This document shows, in pieces, positions 60,561 to 64,000 of a DNA stretch of 64,000 nt. Below the pieces are notes generated by a model. It was not told the origin of the DNA and did not search any database. It worked only from the letters and a program-made list of their open reading frames with translations. Position 1 is the stretch's first letter, and the number at the start of each line of letters is the position of its first letter. The stretch is from Bolinopsis microptera (lineage: Eukaryota; Ctenophora; Tentaculata; Lobata; Bolinopsidae), in assembly GCF_026151205.1 (NCBI RefSeq), contig NC_087078.1, forward strand, positions 18,763,765-18,827,764. The letters run 5' to 3'. The position numbers and the translations under genes are program-made.

Positions 60561-61128
60561 AGGTTTTATGTCCGACTGTGTAGAAGATAGCCGTTAGGAC
60601 GTTCTTATTCAAACAAAAACGGCAAAACTCTGAACACTTGGTTCGGTATAGGTGTAGATATCACCCGTTAACGGTATAGTCGAGCACAAAGGTTTACTGA
60701 GTTGATATGTATATTTTATGTTTGTCTGATTTCATTTGGTTAAGCATCGAATTCTTTGCCACATTCAACAATATGATTATAATATAAATTGTTTAACCAT
60801 CCAGAATTTGAATATCGTGCTCCTTTAAAAGGAAGAAAGAGCTAGTAAGCACTCAACTATTTGAAATTACTGTAATCAAGCTCAAGTTGGTTAGATAATC
60901 ATTTTTGCTCGTTTATTTGTGGGGTAGAGGTTTGCAGGCTATGTCTAAATGGCCGATTGTAATTTTATTTTTCGTGACTACTGCTATACTTTACTTGTTT
61001 GAATTGTTAGCTTAATCTAACATGTTAACCATCAGCATATGATTTACCTTGATCATATTTTCATGATTTTTTGTCGTCGTTGAATTTGCTTTAAATGTAA
61101 GACGAAGTACAGTATTTACTACTATATA

Positions 61129-61986
61129 GTAGAGGCTCTTACGGGCATTGTCTGCTCGATACGTTAGGGACCCCAGATACACCTTACTAGACGTATTTTT
61201 GACCGTAGAATCGATTGAAAGTGGTTTCAAGATGATTGGACTGATTGTTCTGGGGTAAAATCGCAAAAAAACCGATTTTTGGGCCAAAAATAGGCCAAAA
61301 AACCATGTTTTTTGATATTTTGAGCAAGTTAATTTTGTTGGCATGTCGGCAAAACTTGCATAAAGATAGCTAAAAGACAGCCGCACAAGATTGTATAAAA
61401 ATAAAACAAATCCCTCTATTTGTTCTGAGGTAAAAATCCAAAAAAGTGGTAAAAATTTTGACTTTTTTGCTTGAAGTTTGAATAATTTTTTGCAGTTGTA
61501 TTAAATCAACCCAAAAATAGTTACATCGTGTTTGCCTAAATTTTTCCTTTCCGAGAAGTACCCACTTCATATACTTTATCGAAGTTTGAATATTTTCACT
61601 CCGCAAGCGTTTTTGCCAAATTTTCGACGCGCACTACGCGCAAAAGCATTTAGTTGTTATCAATTGGCACCCGCGCGTTCATCATAAATTTCAAACAGCT
61701 ATAACTCAGCGAGATTATGTCCGTTCTAGCTCATATTTTCACACTAAATAGAAAATAATGTGATCTTATTGCTGACAAAATATGAATATAATTACTCTAT
61801 TTGCCTTAGAGTAATAGACTGTCAAAGTTTAAAACGCGCATTGGTATAGCACGTGACTAATAAGGCCAAATTTATACTTCTTAACATATTATCGATCCTT
61901 AGACATCATACTATTGTGTCCAATTAGCGGTTAGGTCTCTAAACTCGTAGCAGAAAACACGTCTTTTTGCCCGTAAGAGCCTCTAC
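61129..61986. mobile_element. 858-bp element with 19-bp inverted ends and TA flanks
   Basis: It begins GTAGAGGCTCTTACGGGCA and ends with the exact complement. It is flanked by TA on both sides (61127-61128 and 61987-61988), the target expected for Tc1/mariner-type insertion. No transposase frame is present, so it is non-autonomous. ORFs inside are short and unrecognised. Confidence 0.75.
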
Positions 61987-62306
61987 TAATACTAATTCTG
62001 CTGTCTAGTACATCTAGTAAATATGATTTTCTTTGACCTTTTGTTGTCATTGAATTTAATCATGCTATATCAATCTTGACTTGAATATTCACTGATAATC
62101 TTTCTAGTTACTCAGTCTTTTATTTTATACCCACAATGAAAACGCAACTTGACTTACAAATGTTAGTCATAATATAACGATTGAGACCTAAGTCATCAAG
62201 AATTAAAAAAAATTTATTGATCATTGCACAACGCACATTTTTCACTTTGAATAGCTGGCTTATCATGGAACTATGTTACAATTTTAAACCACAATTGCGT
62301 CACAGA

Positions 62307-62848
62307 ATGGCACTGTCAAGAGGTGATGTAAGGAAACATTTAGAAGATCTGGGATACTACAACGTTAGTGAGGACCTACTGGATGTCTTTGCAAAAGGTT
62401 AATTCATTCAAATATTTGGTAACCATGATAAGATTTTATCAGCATAACCTGGATAAATAATTTATATCAAGCACTCTAAGCAGTGACTTACATTATTACA
62501 TTTTCAGCTATCTTTTTTTGTTGTTCCCATTAATATGTTTTATTATAATGGTTGACAAGTTTAATGATTTTGATCAAACCTCTCATTCAGATCTGAATCA
62601 GTTTGTTTTAAACGAAAGCTCTGCTAGCAGTAGGTGTTCGAGTGCTCCATCTCACGATGCATCAGGTATTAAAAACCACTTTTGGTGTTTGTAAAAATTG
62701 ATGGCAATTAACAAATATTATCTTAAGATTGTAATAAAACTCAATTTCTGATGTACGATATTATCAGTGTTACCAACGGTTTAAAAAACAAATTCATATC
62801 AGGATTGTCAGACGTAACAAACACAAGCTCAAGAAAACGGATTACTAA
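62307..62848 (+). CDS. HYLS1-like protein, N-terminal exons, partial
   Basis: Exons 62307-62397, 62591-62665 and 62803-62848 join in frame with GT-AG borders, all compatible in phase. The start MALSRGDVRKHLEDLGYYN then VSEDLLDVFAKDLNQF matches the conserved N-terminal helix of HYLS1, a centriole and ciliogenesis protein, as found in invertebrates; this is from family recognition. A serine-rich stretch (SSASSRCSSAPSHDAS) and SRKRITK follow. Exon 3 either ends at a strong donor (ctaa|gtgagt) or runs into TGA two codons later, which would give a protein of about 71 residues. HYLS1 is normally longer and has a conserved C-terminal motif, so the donor is probably used, but no further exon was found before the window ends. 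Confidence 0.5.
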
Positions 62849-62933
62849 GTGAGTAAAGTTTTATAATCTAACAAACTTGTATTTTTATTTTTTGAAAAGT
62901 ACTTGTTATTACTTTAAAAATCATGGTAATTTC

Positions 62934-64000
62934 TCAAAGAAATTCGAACTCCCTTTCAACACAATCCCGGTTGAGATCAAACACCGGATATTTAGGTGGG
63001 CAACTTTCTGTCCCATAGCTGGACACAAACTTGTTAAAGATACCTCCCAAACTTTTATCTCCTTTGGGGACTTCACTAAACTTTACTGATGTTATGTGGT
63101 TGTTGACTCCGCTGTAACTGTTCTCCATGCTTGATATAGTGTCTGGTGGGGCCGAGGGAGCAGATGGTCGAGATGGATAAAATGAACGTTGGTAAACAGG
63201 GCTGTTCGAAATGCTTGGCTCTTGACCCAAGGGCCTCACTGGAACATTGCCGATTATAATATTCTCTCCCAACTCTAAATCCATTCCCCTCACTGGGACA
63301 AGCTTGATCATCAGCCAGTGTTTGACACTTACGTACGCACAATGTGGAAGATCCGTTGGTGGCAGAGCGGGAACGAAATATGGAACACTGTTCCAAATTT
63401 CATGGGTTCGTGCTCCAAAACCTGGCCTTTTCACCTTGGAAAAGTGTTCAATAGTTTGTTCGCTCTTCCAGGTGACAGAAGCAGTGAAAGTTACTTGTTG
63501 CTTGATCCATATCTCGCACCGCTTTATAGCAGTATCAGTTTCGTTAGATATCTTAGCATTTATCGGAATAACCTCTCCTGGGACATAGCTTCTCTTGGGT
63601 AAGAAGACCTCGACAAAGAGCGGCAGTGATTGGGTCAGTACCCCGAATGTTTTGGACCCTCTAAACTGGACAGGCCTCCAAACATTTGGCAATAGGTTGA
63701 GATCTTGTAGAGATAACACAACTATACCCACAGTTTCTTTATCTTTTGAGAAGGTTGTGTAGGAGTCTCCCACCGCTTCTTTATCTTTTGAGAAGGTTGT
63801 GTAGGAGTCTCCCATCGCTTCTTTGTCCTTTGAGAAGGTTGTGTAGAAGTTTCTATGGTTGGTTCTGTAGCGGATGAAATACCTCACTTTGCCGTAAGTC
63901 CCGCTAAAGGAGGAGGGAATGTTACTCGGGATGGGAAATGAAAACGGGAAGGAGTACATTCCGGGAGTGAGAGTGTGTTTTGGAGGTTGAAAAAGGGAAA
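62934..64000 (-). CDS. Arrestin domain-containing protein, 3' part, partial
   Basis: The frame is open from the right edge of the window to a stop at 62934, so the 5' end lies outside. The visible part starts inside the arrestin N-domain (PKHTLTPGMYSFPFSFPIPS, NIPSSFSGTYGKVRYFIRYR). The C-domain follows (VEVFLPKRSYVPGEVIPINA, IKRCEIWIKQQVTFTAS, ALPPTDLPHCAYVSVKHWLM, IIIGNVPVRPLG), then a proline/serine-rich tail (SFYPSRPSAPSAPPDT), ending EREFEFL. This is the alpha-arrestin (ARRDC) layout, adaptors for ubiquitin ligases and receptor trafficking. No PPxY motif is seen in the visible tail. Unusually, a 42-bp unit coding for YTTFSKDKEAVGDS is tandemly repeated three times (63,734-63,855), lengthening the junction before the LQDLNLLP strand. 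It converges with the HYLS1-like gene. Confidence 0.85.
   Translation of the reverse strand, partial: SLFQPPKHTLTPGMYSFPFSFPIPSNIPSSFSGTYGKVRYFIRYRTNHRNFYTTFSKDKEAMGDSYTTFSKDKEAVGDSYTTFSKDKETVGIVVLSLQDLNLLPNVWRPVQFRGSKTFGVLTQSLPLFVEVFLPKRSYVPGEVIPINAKISNETDTAIKRCEIWIKQQVTFTASVTWKSEQTIEHFSKVKRPGFGARTHEIWNSVPYFVPALPPTDLPHCAYVSVKHWLMIKLVPVRGMDLELGENIIIGNVPVRPLGQEPSISNSPVYQRSFYPSRPSAPSAPPDTISSMENSYSGVNNHITSVKFSEVPKGDKSLGGIFNKFVSSYGTESCPPKYPVFDLNRDCVEREFEFL

Overview
This is a window of animal nuclear DNA. It is AT-rich, its genes are split by GT-AG introns, and its intergenic space is full of minisatellites, MITEs, tRNA-derived SINE heads and decayed LINEs. The recognisable genes are metazoan-type: a SOWAH-family protein, an alpha-kinase, a PPM1-type PP2C phosphatase, arsenite methyltransferase, PBDC1, D-glutamate cyclase, a HYLS1-like protein and an arrestin-domain protein. 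Nothing in the sequence fixes the species. The mix of compact and intronless genes with many short palindromic elements suggests a marine invertebrate, possibly non-bilaterian, but that is inference. There is no operon logic here, and the genes look like unrelated housekeeping or signalling loci.

Layout. 0-3 kb: 5' part of a SOWAH-like gene (minus) beside two low-complexity tracts. 3.3-4.2 kb: a SINE and a hAT-type MITE with an 8-bp target duplication. 5.2-9.6 kb: a patchwork of short mobile elements, an 11-bp minisatellite and a chain of large inverted repeats. 9.6-12.6 kb: nothing recognised. 12.6-16.4 kb: a seven-exon integrase-like gene (minus) whose three catalytic acidic residues are all in frame. 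17.6-24.0 kb: a complete four-exon alpha-kinase (minus) with LINE debris and a palindromic MITE in its introns. 24.2-30 kb: LINE 3' ends and a second patchwork sharing repeat families with 5-9.6 kb. 30.8-37.3 kb: a six-exon PPM1-like phosphatase (minus) with a cluster of CRE palindromes just past its stop. 39.5-40.6 kb: intronless AS3MT (minus), preceded by a tandem array of RFX X-box palindromes.

43.6-49.7 kb is the most unusual part: a near-perfect palindrome of about 6.1 kb. Each arm of about 2.8 kb carries the same two unrecognised genes, one of them a C2H2-finger acidic protein with a TATA box, plus a tRNA-like sequence near its outer end. The centre is a tandem array of palindromic TCATTATTAATGA-type units. 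The arms differ by only one homopolymer base that I could find. This could be a recently inserted inverted dimer of an undescribed mobile element, a recent segmental inverted duplication, or an assembly or sequencing foldback artefact.

50-55 kb: minisatellites, including a 20-bp CACGTG satellite with 60-bp higher-order structure. 55.3-58.5 kb: PBDC1 and DGLUCY, both intronless and both on minus. 58.5-62.2 kb: no gene, but an 858-bp TA-flanked element with 19-bp inverted repeats. 62.3-64 kb: a HYLS1-like gene start (plus) converging on an arrestin-domain gene (minus) that runs off the window.
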